A stretch of DNA of 64,000 nucleotides from Actinocatenispora thailandica (GTDB lineage Bacteria > Actinomycetota > Actinomycetes > Mycobacteriales > Micromonosporaceae). The notes beneath the pieces were generated by a model. That model did not search any database and was not told where the DNA came from. It was given only the letters and a program-made list of their open reading frames with translations. The stretch is from the NCBI RefSeq assembly GCF_016865425.1, contig NZ_AP023355.1, forward strand, positions 1,362,198 through 1,426,197, read 5' to 3'. Shown here piece by piece: positions 32,755 to 41,695 of the stretch. Numbering within the stretch: the first letter of the stretch is position 1; each line of letters opens with the position of its first letter. The position numbers were made by a program, and so were the translations under genes.

Positions 32755-34926
32755 TCAGCCGGCGGCGACCGCGAACACGTGGATCGAGGACTGCGCCGGC
32801 AGCGTCACGCTGGCGACCGTCTTGTCCGGTGGCAGCGCCACCCCGAGGTAGAAGATCCGGTACTGCACGCCGAAGTTGGCCGGCCCGGACTGGGTGTTGC
32901 GGTGATCGGCGGTGGCCACGATGTCGTAGCCGGTCGTGTCGCTGCAACACCAGTTCGGGAACGACAGGTCGGCCTGCCGGGTGGTTCCGTCGGTGAACGT
33001 GATCGTCACGGTGCCGGTGTCGAAGCCGGCCTCGGCGCCGAGGAAGCCGAGCGTGCCGGTCCCGCTCACGGCCACCTTGCGGGAGCCGCCGGCCACGTTG
33101 TCCGGCGTCCCGGCCGCGGCGGACGGCCACCGGAACGTCAGCCCGTCGTGCGTCAGGCTGGCACCCGGGGTCAGGCCGGCCGCGGCGAGCGCCTGCGCCG
33201 AGTAGCTGTTGCCGCCGCCGTCGAAGTTGCCGGGCGCCGGGTTCGACTCGTCGGTGACGCCGACGTTGTTCGCCGCCGCGTCGATGCTCGGGTACGGCGT
33301 CGGCGAAGCGTAGTCGAGCCCGCCGGAGACGCCGTGTCGCGTACCGTGCCAGCGGTAGCCGGCGCTGCCGGTCAGGTGCAGCATCGCGCCCGGCGGCGGG
33401 GTGTTCGGCGTGACGTCGTAGTGCGCGGTCAGCGTCCCGCCCGGCGGTACGGCCCGGGCCGGTCGCCGGTCGGTGCGGGTGGCGGTCCAGCCGGCCGGTA
33501 CCTTCAGCCGCACCGTGGCGTCGCTGATCGCGCTGGTGCCGTGGTTGGTCAGGGTCACGGTGGTCGGCGTGCTGGTGCCCGCGGCGTACCCGTGCCCGTC
33601 GACGCCGACCACGGTGGCCGGCGGGATGCCCGGGGAAGCGTTGCGATGCACCCGGTACAGGGTCGCCGAGTGGCCCGGTACCGAGGCGGCGATCGTGCCG
33701 GCGGTCGAGGTGATCTGCTTGGACCACAGGTCGGTGAGCCGGTAGCTGCGGGCGTGCCCGGTGAAGCCGGCCTGCGCCGCGGTCACCGACGCGGTCTGCT
33801 CGCTCGCCCCCTTGTTGAACAGCACCACGGCCCGGTCGCCGTTGGCCAGCGGTCGGGACAGGATGTCCACGTCGCCGGTGGACTTGACGATGGTGCCCTG
33901 CACGCCGAGCCGGTCCTGGTCGACGGCCACGACGTCGGCGTTCGACAGGATCCGGATCGTGTCGGCCGAGGCGCCCTTCAACGCGGTGGAGAACAGCAGC
34001 GGCGAGGCCATCACCGACCACACCGACATCTGCGCCTGGTACTCGTTGGTGGTCATGCCGCCGTTGCCGACCTCCAGCATGTCGGCGTCGTTCCAGTGGT
34101 TGGGCCCGGCGTAGGCGGCGAGGCCGGGGCTGTTGCCCTCGGCGTAGTTCTCCAGCACCGAGTCCCAGTTGTCGGCGATGTCGGAGCCGTACCGCCACAG
34201 CTGACCCTCGTCGGCGAGCCAGCCCAGCTCGTCGGTGAAGTTCGGCCCGGAGCAGCAGACGTACGCCGGGGCCGACTCGCTGAACACGATCTTGCGCCCG
34301 GTGTTCGCGAGCGCCTGGCTGGCCTCGTGGTAGACGAGGTGCGCCACCTCGGCGGCCGACTTGCCGGGGAACTGGTCGGTCGGCTGGTAGCAGTAGTCGA
34401 GCTTCAGGTAGTCCACGCCCCAGGAGGCGTAGTCGTCGGCGTCGGTCTGGAAGTGGCCGTAGCTGCCGGCCGCGCCCTGGCACGTCTTGTACCCGGCGTC
34501 CTCGTAGATGCCGAACTTGAGGCCCTTGGAGTGGATGTAGTCACCGAGCCACTTGAGCCCGTGCGGGAACCGGGTCCGGTCGATCTGCAGGTGGCCGTCG
34601 GCGTCCCGGTCGTGCTGCATCCAGCAGTCGTCGATGTTGACGTAGTGGTAGCCGAGCTTGTCCAGGCCGAGCCGGACGATCTCGTCGGCGGTGTCGACGA
34701 ACAGCTGCTCGTTCATCGCGTCGTTGCACTCGAACCCGGCCCAGTCGTTGAAGCCCATCGGCGGGGTCGGTGCGAGGTCGTCGCCGTTGGTGGCGTGCGG
34801 GGTGGTCTGCGGCGCGGGTGCGGCGGACGCCGGTGCGGCGGCGCCGACCAGTGAGCCGGCGGCGAGCACCACCGCGCTCAGGATGGCCAACAGCCGAGGT
34901 CTCCGGACGCGTGCGAGAGAACGCAT
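32755..34926 (-). CDS. Secreted alpha-galactosidase, GH27, with NEW3 and NPCBM-like domains
   Basis: A 723-residue secreted enzyme. Residues 1-37 are a Sec signal ending in APASAA. The GH27 barrel follows: PPMGFNDWAGFECN, HYVNIDDCWM, then nucleophile Asp177 in YLKLDYCY, acid/base Asp249 in LWRYGSDI, and the conserved HWNDADML. After the barrel come a beta domain, an alpha-galactosidase-associated NEW3 segment and a C-terminal NPCBM-like carbohydrate-binding module. It releases alpha-linked galactose from plant polymers outside the cell. ATG 34926 follows AAGGAG; an upstream ATG in the same frame would add a non-signal stretch. Confidence 0.9.
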   Translation of the reverse strand: MRSLARVRRPRLLAILSAVVLAAGSLVGAAAPASAAPAPQTTPHATNGDDLAPTPPMGFNDWAGFECNDAMNEQLFVDTADEIVRLGLDKLGYHYVNIDDCWMQHDRDADGHLQIDRTRFPHGLKWLGDYIHSKGLKFGIYEDAGYKTCQGAAGSYGHFQTDADDYASWGVDYLKLDYCYQPTDQFPGKSAAEVAHLVYHEASQALANTGRKIVFSESAPAYVCCSGPNFTDELGWLADEGQLWRYGSDIADNWDSVLENYAEGNSPGLAAYAGPNHWNDADMLEVGNGGMTTNEYQAQMSVWSVMASPLLFSTALKGASADTIRILSNADVVAVDQDRLGVQGTIVKSTGDVDILSRPLANGDRAVVLFNKGASEQTASVTAAQAGFTGHARSYRLTDLWSKQITSTAGTIAASVPGHSATLYRVHRNASPGIPPATVVGVDGHGYAAGTSTPTTVTLTNHGTSAISDATVRLKVPAGWTATRTDRRPARAVPPGGTLTAHYDVTPNTPPPGAMLHLTGSAGYRWHGTRHGVSGGLDYASPTPYPSIDAAANNVGVTDESNPAPGNFDGGGNSYSAQALAAAGLTPGASLTHDGLTFRWPSAAAGTPDNVAGGSRKVAVSGTGTLGFLGAEAGFDTGTVTITFTDGTTRQADLSFPNWCCSDTTGYDIVATADHRNTQSGPANFGVQYRIFYLGVALPPDKTVASVTLPAQSSIHVFAVAAG

Positions 34927-34962
34927 GGGTTGCTCCTTGCCACGCAGACTGCCCAAAGCTGG

Positions 34963-35014
34963 TTGCTTCAGGCAATGATTGAGCACAATTGCGCAAACAA
35001 AGCTCCGATGTCAA
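34963..35014 (-). promoter_or_regulatory. Promoter and operator-like repeats of the GH27 gene
   Basis: The minus strand has a consensus TTGACA -35 element (35014-35009) with an AT-rich stretch 17 bases on. Two inverted repeats follow: TTGAGCA...GCGCAA (34979-34996), and TTGC-5-GCAA (34963-34975). Paired TTG/CAA palindromes suit LacI- or ROK-type sugar control. No such regulator is encoded nearby. Confidence 0.45.
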
Positions 35015-35087
35015 GGCCGCGACCACTCTCGGGCCAATGCCGGGAAGCCCCCCGCCCGGGGGCGCGCCCGGCAGGCAGAATGCGGCC

Positions 35088-35953
35088 ATGAACGCTCACC
35101 AGCACGGCGGTACCGGCACCCCGCACGCACCCGGCGGTCACCCCCACCATCACGGGCACGGCGGCGGGCACCATCGGTTCATCCCGGCCTACATCGACCT
35201 GACCGCACTCGCGGTGCCGGACACCATGGCGCTGCTGCGGCCGGTACTTCCCGAGCCACCGGCGGCGATCTGCGAGGTCGGCGCCGGGCTCGGTGCGCTG
35301 TCCGCGGCCCTGGTCGAGGCCGGCTACCAGGTCACCGCGGTCGAACCGGACCCGGAGTCGGCCGCCATCGCGGCGAAGCGGGGGTGGACGTGGTCACCAC
35401 CCAGCTCGGCGACCACCAGGCGCCCGGGCGCTACGACGCGGTGCTGTTCACCCGCTCGCTGCACCACATCGAGGACCTGACCGGCGCGATCGAGCACGCG
35501 CTGGGCCTGCTCACGCCGTCCGGCGTGCTGGTGCTGGAGGAGTTCGCCCGGGAGCGGGCGAACGAGGCGGCAGCGCGGTTCCTGTACGACGCGATCGACC
35601 TGCTTGCCGCCGCCGGGGTCGCCGAGACCGCCGACGAGGACGACGACGAGCCGCAACCGGCCGACCCGTGGCAACGCTGGCAGCGCAACTTCGTACCGAC
35701 CGGGCAGGAGTCGGCGGAGGAGGCGGAGCACCGGCCGCTGCACACCGGTACCGACATCGTCGCGGCGCTGCGCGCCGCCGGGCTGACCGTCACCGACGAG
35801 CCGACGATCGGGCTGTGGCGGATGGTCGCGCAGCGGCTCGCCGACACCCCGGTCGCGAACGACGTCGCCCGCCGGGTCCGGGACACCGAGGCGCGCCGGC
35901 TCGCCGACGGCAGCCTGCCGGCGCTCGGCCGGTTCCTGGTCGCCCGCCGCTGA
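35088..35953 (+). CDS. Class I SAM-dependent methyltransferase, frameshifted
   Basis: Two frames together make one methyltransferase. The first (35088 to about 35380) begins MNAHQHGG, then has a His/Gly-rich stretch with nine His in about 20 residues. It continues with AAICEVGAGLGALSAALVEA (SAM motif I) and VTAVEPDPESAAIAAKR. The second frame carries on with GVDVVTTQLG, YDAVLFTRSLHHIEDL (motif II region) and GLLTPSGVLVLEEFARERAN. One G missing from the G5 run at 35380-35384 would join them as AAKRGVDVVTT. It is either a pseudogene or a sequence error. The His-rich start suggests metal binding. Substrate unknown. Confidence 0.7.
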
Positions 35954-36115
35954 GCCGCCCGCCGTCGAGCCGCCCGGCGTCGAGCCGCCCGGCGTCGAGC
36001 CGCCGGCCGCTGAGCAGCCGCCCGGCGTCGAGCCGCCCGGCGTCGAGCCGCCGGCCGCTCGAGCTGCCCGCCGCTGAGCTGCGCGGCGTCGGGCCGCCCG
36101 GCGCTGAGTCGCCGA
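35950..36115. repeat. 15-base minisatellite starting at a stop codon
   Basis: About ten imperfect 15-base units of the type TCGAGCCGCCCGGCG begin inside the methyltransferase stop codon (CTGAGCCGCCCGCCG). Some units keep TGA in the equivalent place and two have length changes. No gene lies here. Confidence 0.8.
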
Positions 36116-36141
36116 GCCGCCCGCGCTGGCCGGGCACGAAA

Positions 36142-36174
36142 CGGCGGGGCGCCCGCGATGCGGACGCCCCGCCG
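36142..36174. terminator. Hairpin downstream of the methyltransferase repeat array
   Basis: CGGCGGGGCG and CGCCCCGCCG form a perfect 10-base stem with a 13-base loop. It could terminate the methyltransferase transcript or that of the convergent S53 peptidase gene. Confidence 0.5.
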
Positions 36175-36192
36175 CCGGGGGAGCGGATCCAA

Positions 36193-36352
36193 GGCCTGTC
36201 TCGAAGTCCGCGTGCCGGCTGCGGCGGCCCCGTTCGCCCGCTCGCGGCGTTGTCGGTCAGCCCGTGTGCAAGCCCGGCACACGAACTGCCCTCCGCCTTG
36301 CGACCGAACAAACGGGACTCGCCTCGCTCGGCCGGGGACCTCGAGACAGCCC
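36193..36352. mobile_element. MITE-like 160-base element with terminal inverted repeats
   Basis: CTGTCTCGAAGTCC (36196-36209) and GGACCTCGAGACAG (36336-36349) are inverted ends matching at 13 of 14 positions, extending to 15 of 17. The interior has no ORF of note. The right end abuts the stop codon of the S53 peptidase gene. A non-autonomous transposable element or a structured repeat are both possible; no flanking target duplication is obvious. Confidence 0.45.
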
Positions 36353-38289
36353 TACGACGCGGTGGTGAACGCCACGTCGTCGATCAGGAACGAGGTGGCC
36401 AGGTACGAGTCCTCGGTGCCGGTGAACGAGATCTTCACCGACTGGCCGGACGCGCCGGTCAGGGTGAACGACTTCTTCACGTAGCCGCCGCTGGCGTTGG
36501 CGTTCGAGTACGTCGCGACCGTGGTCGAGTTGGCCTTGACGGTCAACGTGTCGTACGGCGTGGAGCCGGACTCCTGCGTGTCGATGTAGACGTAGAAGGA
36601 GAACGACACCGTGTTGCAGCCGGACGGCACCTGGACCGTCTGGCTCAGCGTGTCGGTGTGCGACGAGCCGTAGCCGTCCAGCCAGGCGTAGTAGCTACCG
36701 GTGTGCGCGACGCCGCCGTCGGCGTTGGACGACACCACGCCGGACGAGGCCGACCACGGCGACGCCGAGCCGGTCTCGAAGCCCGGGTTGCCCAGCAGCT
36801 GGCTGCCGCAGGTGCCGCCGCCACCGCCGGTGGTGATCGCCCAGGAGAACGACGCGCTGCCGGTCTTGCCGGCGGCGTCGGTCGCGGTGGCCTTCACGGT
36901 CGAGGTACCGGCCGTGGTCGGGCTACCGGTGATCTTGCCGGACGACGAGGCGGACAGGCCGGCCGGCAGCCCGGTCACCGACCAGGTGTACGGCGCGGTG
37001 CCGCCCGACGCGGACAGCTGCAGGCTGACCGAGTCGCCGACCTTGTTGCTCTGGTTGCCCGGGTTGGCCACCGACACGTCACCGGGCGGCGTGGTGCCAC
37101 CGGCGGCGAACGCGGCGGTCCCGTTCGGCGTGCCGAGACCCGTCGGGCCGTCCCAGCCGGTACCGGCGGTGCACCACTTCGCGGTCGAGCAGGAACCGTT
37201 GCTGCCGCTCGTCACGTCGTTCAGGTTCGACGCGTGCGAGTAGGGGTAGCTCGCCGGGTAGTCGCTGGCGCCCGGCGTGCCGGCCAGCGCGTACACGCTG
37301 GCGATGATCGGGGCCGACGCGCTGGTGCCGCCGTAGACCGCCCAGCCCGAGCCGCCGTAGGTCTGGTACACCGCGACGCCGGTGGCCGGGTCGGCCACCG
37401 CCGACACGTCCGCCTCGGCCCGGTTCGAGCAGCCGGTGGACACCGTCTGCCAGCTGGGCTTGCCGTCGTAGGCCGAGCAGCCGGAGCCGGTGCCCTCGGT
37501 GGAGTTGGTGTTCCACACCTTCTCCGACCAGCCGCTGGAGGTCTGGGTCAGCGAGGTGCCGCCGACCGCGGTCACGTACTTCGACGTGGCCGGGTACTCG
37601 GCGCCGTAGCCGCTGTCGCCGGCGCTGACCGTGATCGCCACCCCGGGGTGGTTGAAGTGCTGGTCGTCCGAGGTCTGGCCGGACGACTCGCCACCACCCC
37701 ACGAGTTCGAGACGTACTTGGCGCCGAGCGCCACCGCCTCGTCCTCCGCGGTGTACAGCGCGGTGTCGCTCGCCGAGTCGGCCTCCACCAGGATGATGTT
37801 GGCCTTCGGCGCGACCGCGGACACCATGTCCAGGTCGAGCGAGATCTCGCCCGCCCAGCCGGAGTCCGCGGTCGGCAGCGGGCTGGTCTGCCCGTTCTGG
37901 TTGACCTTGCGGAACTGGCCCGAGGTCAGCGCCGGCAGCCCGAACGCCGACCGGTACGCGGCCAGGTCGCTGGCGGCGTTCGGGTCGTCGTACGCGTCGA
38001 CGATGGCGATGGTGGCGCCCGCGCCACCGTTGGCCGGCAGGCTGTAGGCGCTGTCCAGGTCCGACGGGCCGTACCCGGACGGCACGTCCGGGTGCATGCC
38101 GGTGCGACGCAGCGCCATGCAGGACATGGTGTGCGGTGCGGCCGGCGTGGCGCAGACCCGCTCGACGCCGGTGGTCGTGCTGCTTGCCGGTGCGGCCCAG
38201 GCGGACTGGGCGAGGCCGAGTGAGGTCAGTGCGGCGGCCGACAACGCGGCGACCGAGACGACCATGGCTCGGCGCAGGGGAACACCCAT
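36352..38289 (-). CDS. Secreted S53 (sedolisin) family peptidase
   Basis: A 645-residue secreted serine-carboxyl peptidase. Residues 1-33 are a Sec signal (ending AQSAWAAP). The catalytic set is complete: Glu148 and Asp152 in GWAGEISLDLDMV, oxyanion Asp225 in VSAGDSGYGAEYP and Ser323 in GGTSASAPIIAS. The long sedolisin propeptide is absent or very short. After the protease, a putative Ig domain (GTAPYTWSVTGLPAGLS) and a C-terminal beta-sandwich starting NPGFETGSASPW probably bind substrate. The family works best at acidic pH. ATG 38289 follows AGAGGAAG, and a structured leader precedes it. Confidence 0.9.
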   Translation of the reverse strand: MGVPLRRAMVVSVAALSAAALTSLGLAQSAWAAPASSTTTGVERVCATPAAPHTMSCMALRRTGMHPDVPSGYGPSDLDSAYSLPANGGAGATIAIVDAYDDPNAASDLAAYRSAFGLPALTSGQFRKVNQNGQTSPLPTADSGWAGEISLDLDMVSAVAPKANIILVEADSASDTALYTAEDEAVALGAKYVSNSWGGGESSGQTSDDQHFNHPGVAITVSAGDSGYGAEYPATSKYVTAVGGTSLTQTSSGWSEKVWNTNSTEGTGSGCSAYDGKPSWQTVSTGCSNRAEADVSAVADPATGVAVYQTYGGSGWAVYGGTSASAPIIASVYALAGTPGASDYPASYPYSHASNLNDVTSGSNGSCSTAKWCTAGTGWDGPTGLGTPNGTAAFAAGGTTPPGDVSVANPGNQSNKVGDSVSLQLSASGGTAPYTWSVTGLPAGLSASSSGKITGSPTTAGTSTVKATATDAAGKTGSASFSWAITTGGGGGTCGSQLLGNPGFETGSASPWSASSGVVSSNADGGVAHTGSYYAWLDGYGSSHTDTLSQTVQVPSGCNTVSFSFYVYIDTQESGSTPYDTLTVKANSTTVATYSNANASGGYVKKSFTLTGASGQSVKISFTGTEDSYLATSFLIDDVAFTTAS

Positions 38290-38312
38290 GGTGCTTCCTC
38301 TCGCTGGGGCAG

Positions 38313-38396
38313 GCCGATGCCGAGCGGCATCGGCGGTGGGAATCAGGTGCCGGCGCCCAGGCGGGCCCCGGCGACCGGTGCGGAGGGACGCACCGG
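38313..38396 (-). promoter_or_regulatory. Structured 5-prime leader of the S53 peptidase gene
   Basis: Two strong stems lie in the leader: 38313-38334 (GCCGATGCCG with CGGCATCGGC) and 38375-38396 (CCGGTGCG with CGCACCGG). A GAGGAGG sequence follows further upstream with no start codon after it. It matches no riboswitch class that I can recognise. The rest of 38397-38589 is AT-richer promoter DNA without a clear -10/-35 pair. Confidence 0.4.
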
Positions 38397-38589
38397 CTTT
38401 TACGGGGTGAAACCTCCTCAATCCCAGATGGTCGGGAAGGATCGAGCTTGACACCCATAAGGCGCCATTAAGGATCTACACGAAAACACGCCCGCGCGAT
38501 AGGGGTAATTTCGTCGGTTCACCCGCACTCGATGGCGTCATTGCGGCCTGCGGCGGAAAGCCGCCACCGCGCCCGGTTCGCGCGGTTCG

Positions 38590-39374
38590 TCAGCTCGGCC
38601 GGTACCAGGTCGTCGGATCCGTCGGCACCACCAGTGGGTACTCGCCGGCCGGGCCGGCGTACCGGTGCCCGTGCGGGTACGGCCACGGGCTCGGGGTGCA
38701 GCCGTGCAACCCCAGCGTCTGCTGCTCCATCGTCGGCGCCGGCTTGCCCTTGCCCGGGCACAGCTCGTGCCCGTGGCCCAGCCGGTGACCCACCTCGTGG
38801 CTGATCGCGTACTCCCGGTACGCCGTCAGGTCGTGGTAGTAGGGCACGCCGTGCAGCCAGCGGGACACGTTGATCACCACGGCGTCGCCGTTGCGGCACG
38901 ACGTGTACCGGTCGAACGCCGCGCCGCACAGCACGTCCCGGGTGGCCGGGGTCGCCAGGTAGATGACGAAGTCGTGCTGCTGGCCGGGCCCGACCCGGCG
39001 CAGCCGCACGTCCCCGCCGGCGGTCCAGCCCTGTGGGTCGCCGACGATGTCCACCACCTGGCGGGCGAACCCGGACACGGACAGGTGGTCGATGCCGTGC
39101 TCGACCGCCACCTGGAAGCGCAGCAGCGGCCCGTGCCGGCCCAGGATGGCGCTGTGCCCCGGCGCGATCGCGTACGAACCCGTGCCGCGCAGCGGATAAC
39201 TGACCGGACTCGGGAGGGGCTGGGCGACGGGGTCGGCGACTGCGTGGTCGGGCTCGCCGCCGGGGAGTGCGAGTGGGCGCCGGTGGCCGAGTTGGCCGCG
39301 CCGCCGCATCCGGCGGGCAGCGCGATCGCGGCGATCAGCAGCAATCCGGTCAGCAGACCACGCACGGTACGCAC
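38590..39374 (-). CDS. DUF3152 lipoprotein with HExxH motif, frameshifted
   Basis: The N-terminus (MRTVRGLLTG, then lipobox LPAGC with Cys23 and a Ser/Pro-rich linker) lies in one frame. The DUF3152 domain lies in another: SYPLRGTGSYAIAPGHSAIL, CGAAFDRYTSCRNGDAVVIN, and the zinc-protease-like AISHEVGHRLGHGHELCPG. One C missing near 39212-39214 (CCCTCCCGAG, probably CCCTCCCCGAG) joins them inside the SPSPSPSPVSYPL linker. So this is one lipoprotein with a sequence error or a recent mutation. The HEVGH motif suggests a metallopeptidase fold at the cell surface. Function unproven. Confidence 0.75.
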
Positions 39375-39514
39375 CGGCCCAGGCTACGGCACCCAAGATC
39401 GCGCCGCGCCGGGACGCGCTACCGCGCGGACCGCCCGCCGGCGTCGCACCCGCCGGTCCGTCCCCGTCGACCGCGCGGTCCGGCACCCGGCGCGTCCCCG
39501 TGGACCTCGGGCCG

Positions 39515-40501
39515 TCAGTCGGCGGGCAGGGTGACGCGGATCAGGCAGCCGGCGCCGCCGCCGACCACCCGGATGGTGCCGCCGTGCAGGTCGACCGCCC
39601 AGCGCGCGATGGCCAGGCCCAGCCCGGTACCGCCGACCCGGTCCCGGGCCGGTTCGCCGCGGGTGAACCGCTCGAACACGCGCTCCCGGTCCTCCGACCG
39701 GATGCCCGGCCCCTCGTCCCGCACCTCCAGTACCACCTCGTGATCGCAGCGCCGGGCCCGCAGGCTCACCAGCCCGTTCGGCGGGCTGTGCCGGCAGGCG
39801 TTCTCGACCAGGTTGGCAAGCACCTGGTGCAGCCGCTGCGGGTCGGCCCGCATCGTCAGCTCCGGCGGCGTCACGTCGACGGCGAACCGCACCGGTGGGC
39901 CGGCGACGGAGGTCTGCGCCACCACTTCGGCGAGGAAGTCGGCCGCCGGCACCTGCTCGCGGCGCAGCGGCACCACCCCGGCGTCCAGCCGGGACATGTC
40001 GAGCAGTTCGGAGACCAGCCGGCCGAGCCGCTCGGTCTGGGCCAACGCGGTCTTCAGCTCGGACGGCTCGCTCACCCCGTCCACCACGTTCTCCAGCACC
40101 GCCTGCAGGGCCGAGATCGGGGTGCGCAGCTCGTGCGAGACGTTCGCGATCAGCTCGCGTCGCTGCCGGTCGGCCACCGCGAGATCCTCGGCCATCAGGT
40201 TGAACGCGCGGCCCAGCTGACCCACCTCGTCCGACGAGGTCGCCCGTACCCGCCGGGTGTAGTCGCCGCGGGCCATCCCCTCGGCGGCCGCGGTCATGTC
40301 CCGCAGCGGCGAGGTCATCCCGTGCGCCAGGATCTGCGTCACCGTCAGCGCCACCGCGACCGCGAGCACGGCGAGCAGCATGCCGAGCCCGTTGGTGCCG
40401 ATGCCCAGCCAGAACACCCCGGACGCGGCGCAGATCGCGGCGGTGACCAGCACCCCGATCTTCAGCTTGATCGAGCCGATCCGGTCCAGCGGGCGGATCA
40501 C
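39515..40501 (-). CDS. Sensor histidine kinase (HAMP, HisKA, HATPase)
   Basis: A 328-residue membrane kinase. Two hydrophobic helices (about 12-34 and 38-60) are almost contiguous, so there is no periplasmic sensor domain. HAMP follows (TSPLRDMTAAAEGMARGDYT). HisKA has the phospho-acceptor His123 in NVSHELRTPI. The ATPase has NLVENACRHSP (N box), VRDEGPGI (G1) and GGTGLGLAIARW (G2). The GTG start overlaps the response regulator stop (GTGA). Signal sensing probably occurs in or at the membrane. Confidence 0.9.
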   Translation of the reverse strand: MIRPLDRIGSIKLKIGVLVTAAICAASGVFWLGIGTNGLGMLLAVLAVAVALTVTQILAHGMTSPLRDMTAAAEGMARGDYTRRVRATSSDEVGQLGRAFNLMAEDLAVADRQRRELIANVSHELRTPISALQAVLENVVDGVSEPSELKTALAQTERLGRLVSELLDMSRLDAGVVPLRREQVPAADFLAEVVAQTSVAGPPVRFAVDVTPPELTMRADPQRLHQVLANLVENACRHSPPNGLVSLRARRCDHEVVLEVRDEGPGIRSEDRERVFERFTRGEPARDRVGGTGLGLAIARWAVDLHGGTIRVVGGGAGCLIRVTLPAD

Positions 40502-41175
40502 GGCGCCGGCTCCAGCGCGTAGCCGACCCCGTGCACGGTACGGATCAGCCCCGGTCCGAGCTTGCGCCGCAACGCCTTGACGTGGCTGTCCACGGTGCGG
40601 GTGCCGGAGCCGTTCGCCCAGCCCCACACCTCCTCGAGCAGTTGCTCGCGGCGCAGCACCGCACGGGGCCGCTCGGCCAGCCGGGTCAGCAGGTCGAACT
40701 CGGTCGGCGTCAGGTGCACCTCGGCGCCCGACCGGGTCACCCGACGCTGCGCCCGGTTGATCGCCAGCTCCCCGACGGTGAGGATCTCGTCGCTGGTCTG
40801 CGCGGCCCGGTCCACCCGGCGCAGCAGCGCCTGCACCCGCGCGCACAGCACCCGCATGCTGAACGGCTTGGTGAGGTAGTCGTCCGCGCCGACACCGAGG
40901 CCGACCAGGTGGTCGGTCTCCGAGTCGCGCGCGGTGAGCATCAGCACCGGTACCGGCCGGTCGGCCTGGACCCGCCGGCACACCTCCAGCCCGTCGAAAC
41001 CGGGCAGCATCACGTCGAGCACGATCGCGTCGGGCGGCCGCCGCCGGGCCGCGTCCACCGCGCCGGGGCCGTCACCGGCGAGTTCCACCTCGTACCCCTC
41101 GGCGCGCAGCCTGGCGCCGACGGACTCGGCGATCGTCGGCTCGTCCTCGACGACGAGTACCCGTCGCTGCTTCAT
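40498..41175 (-). CDS. OmpR/PhoB family response regulator
   Basis: A 225-residue response regulator. The receiver domain has the acidic pair in VEDEPT, phospho-acceptor Asp54 in IVLDVMLPG, Thr in LMLTARDS and Lys in YLTKPFS. The C-terminal winged helix (LTPTEFDLLTRLAERPRAVL, then VDSHVKALRRKLGPGLIRTV) is OmpR type. It is coupled to the downstream kinase. The targets are unknown; the metallothionein-like gene upstream on the same strand could be one. Confidence 0.9.
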   Translation of the reverse strand: MKQRRVLVVEDEPTIAESVGARLRAEGYEVELAGDGPGAVDAARRRPPDAIVLDVMLPGFDGLEVCRRVQADRPVPVLMLTARDSETDHLVGLGVGADDYLTKPFSMRVLCARVQALLRRVDRAAQTSDEILTVGELAINRAQRRVTRSGAEVHLTPTEFDLLTRLAERPRAVLRREQLLEEVWGWANGSGTRTVDSHVKALRRKLGPGLIRTVHGVGYALEPAP

Positions 41176-41370
41176 GGAGAGGCAATCTATGCCGCCGCCG
41201 TGGCGGTACGCGACGTGCGCGGTGAAGATGTTGTGCCCGCCGCAGCCCTGGGCCGCGGCGGCCCTCCCGGCCCGGGTACCGGTCCGGCGTGGCCACCGCC
41301 CGGTGCCGCGGCGCGCGCGGTCAGCGCCCCGGTGGCCGACCCGACCCGCGGGCCGGCACACCGGCGACGG

Positions 41371-41553
41371 TCATCGACAGTGCCCGCCGCACTTGCACGG
41401 GCCTCCCGACTGGCAACCGCAGCTGCAGCTGGCGCCGCATCCGCAGCGGGTCGCGGCGAGCGGTTCGGCCAGCCCCACGCGCGGCTGGGCCGGTCGGGCC
41501 GGTGTCGCCTCGGGGTGCAGGCTGGTGGGGTGCGCGATCGGATGGTCGGACAT
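41371..41553 (-). CDS. Small metallothionein-like Cys-rich protein
   Basis: A 60-residue protein. The first 35 residues are Pro/Ala/His-rich. The last 25 hold eight Cys in CxC and CxxxC spacing plus one His (RCGCGASCSCGCQSGG, then PCKCGGHCR). This is the layout of bacterial metallothioneins that bind Cu(I), Zn or Cd. ATG 41553 follows a GGAGG site 5 bases away, supporting expression. It is transcribed toward the two-component genes but 195 bases away, so it is probably monocistronic. Confidence 0.75.
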   Translation of the reverse strand: MSDHPIAHPTSLHPEATPARPAQPRVGLAEPLAATRCGCGASCSCGCQSGGPCKCGGHCR

Positions 41554-41695
41554 CGGAGCCTCCGGTGACGAGGGTCGCGGACCCCCACATCATCGGCCGG
41601 GGAACCGGACGAATCGCCGACGATTGGTGTCGACTAGTGACAGATCGCGGACACTGCGTTACCGCTGGGTGCGGTACGTCCCGGGCGGTGCGCTG

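Noticed and set aside
32755-38289. Biosynthetic gene cluster
   Set aside because: Glycosidase, methyltransferase and peptidase are unrelated secreted or cytoplasmic enzymes with their own signals and no core synthase.
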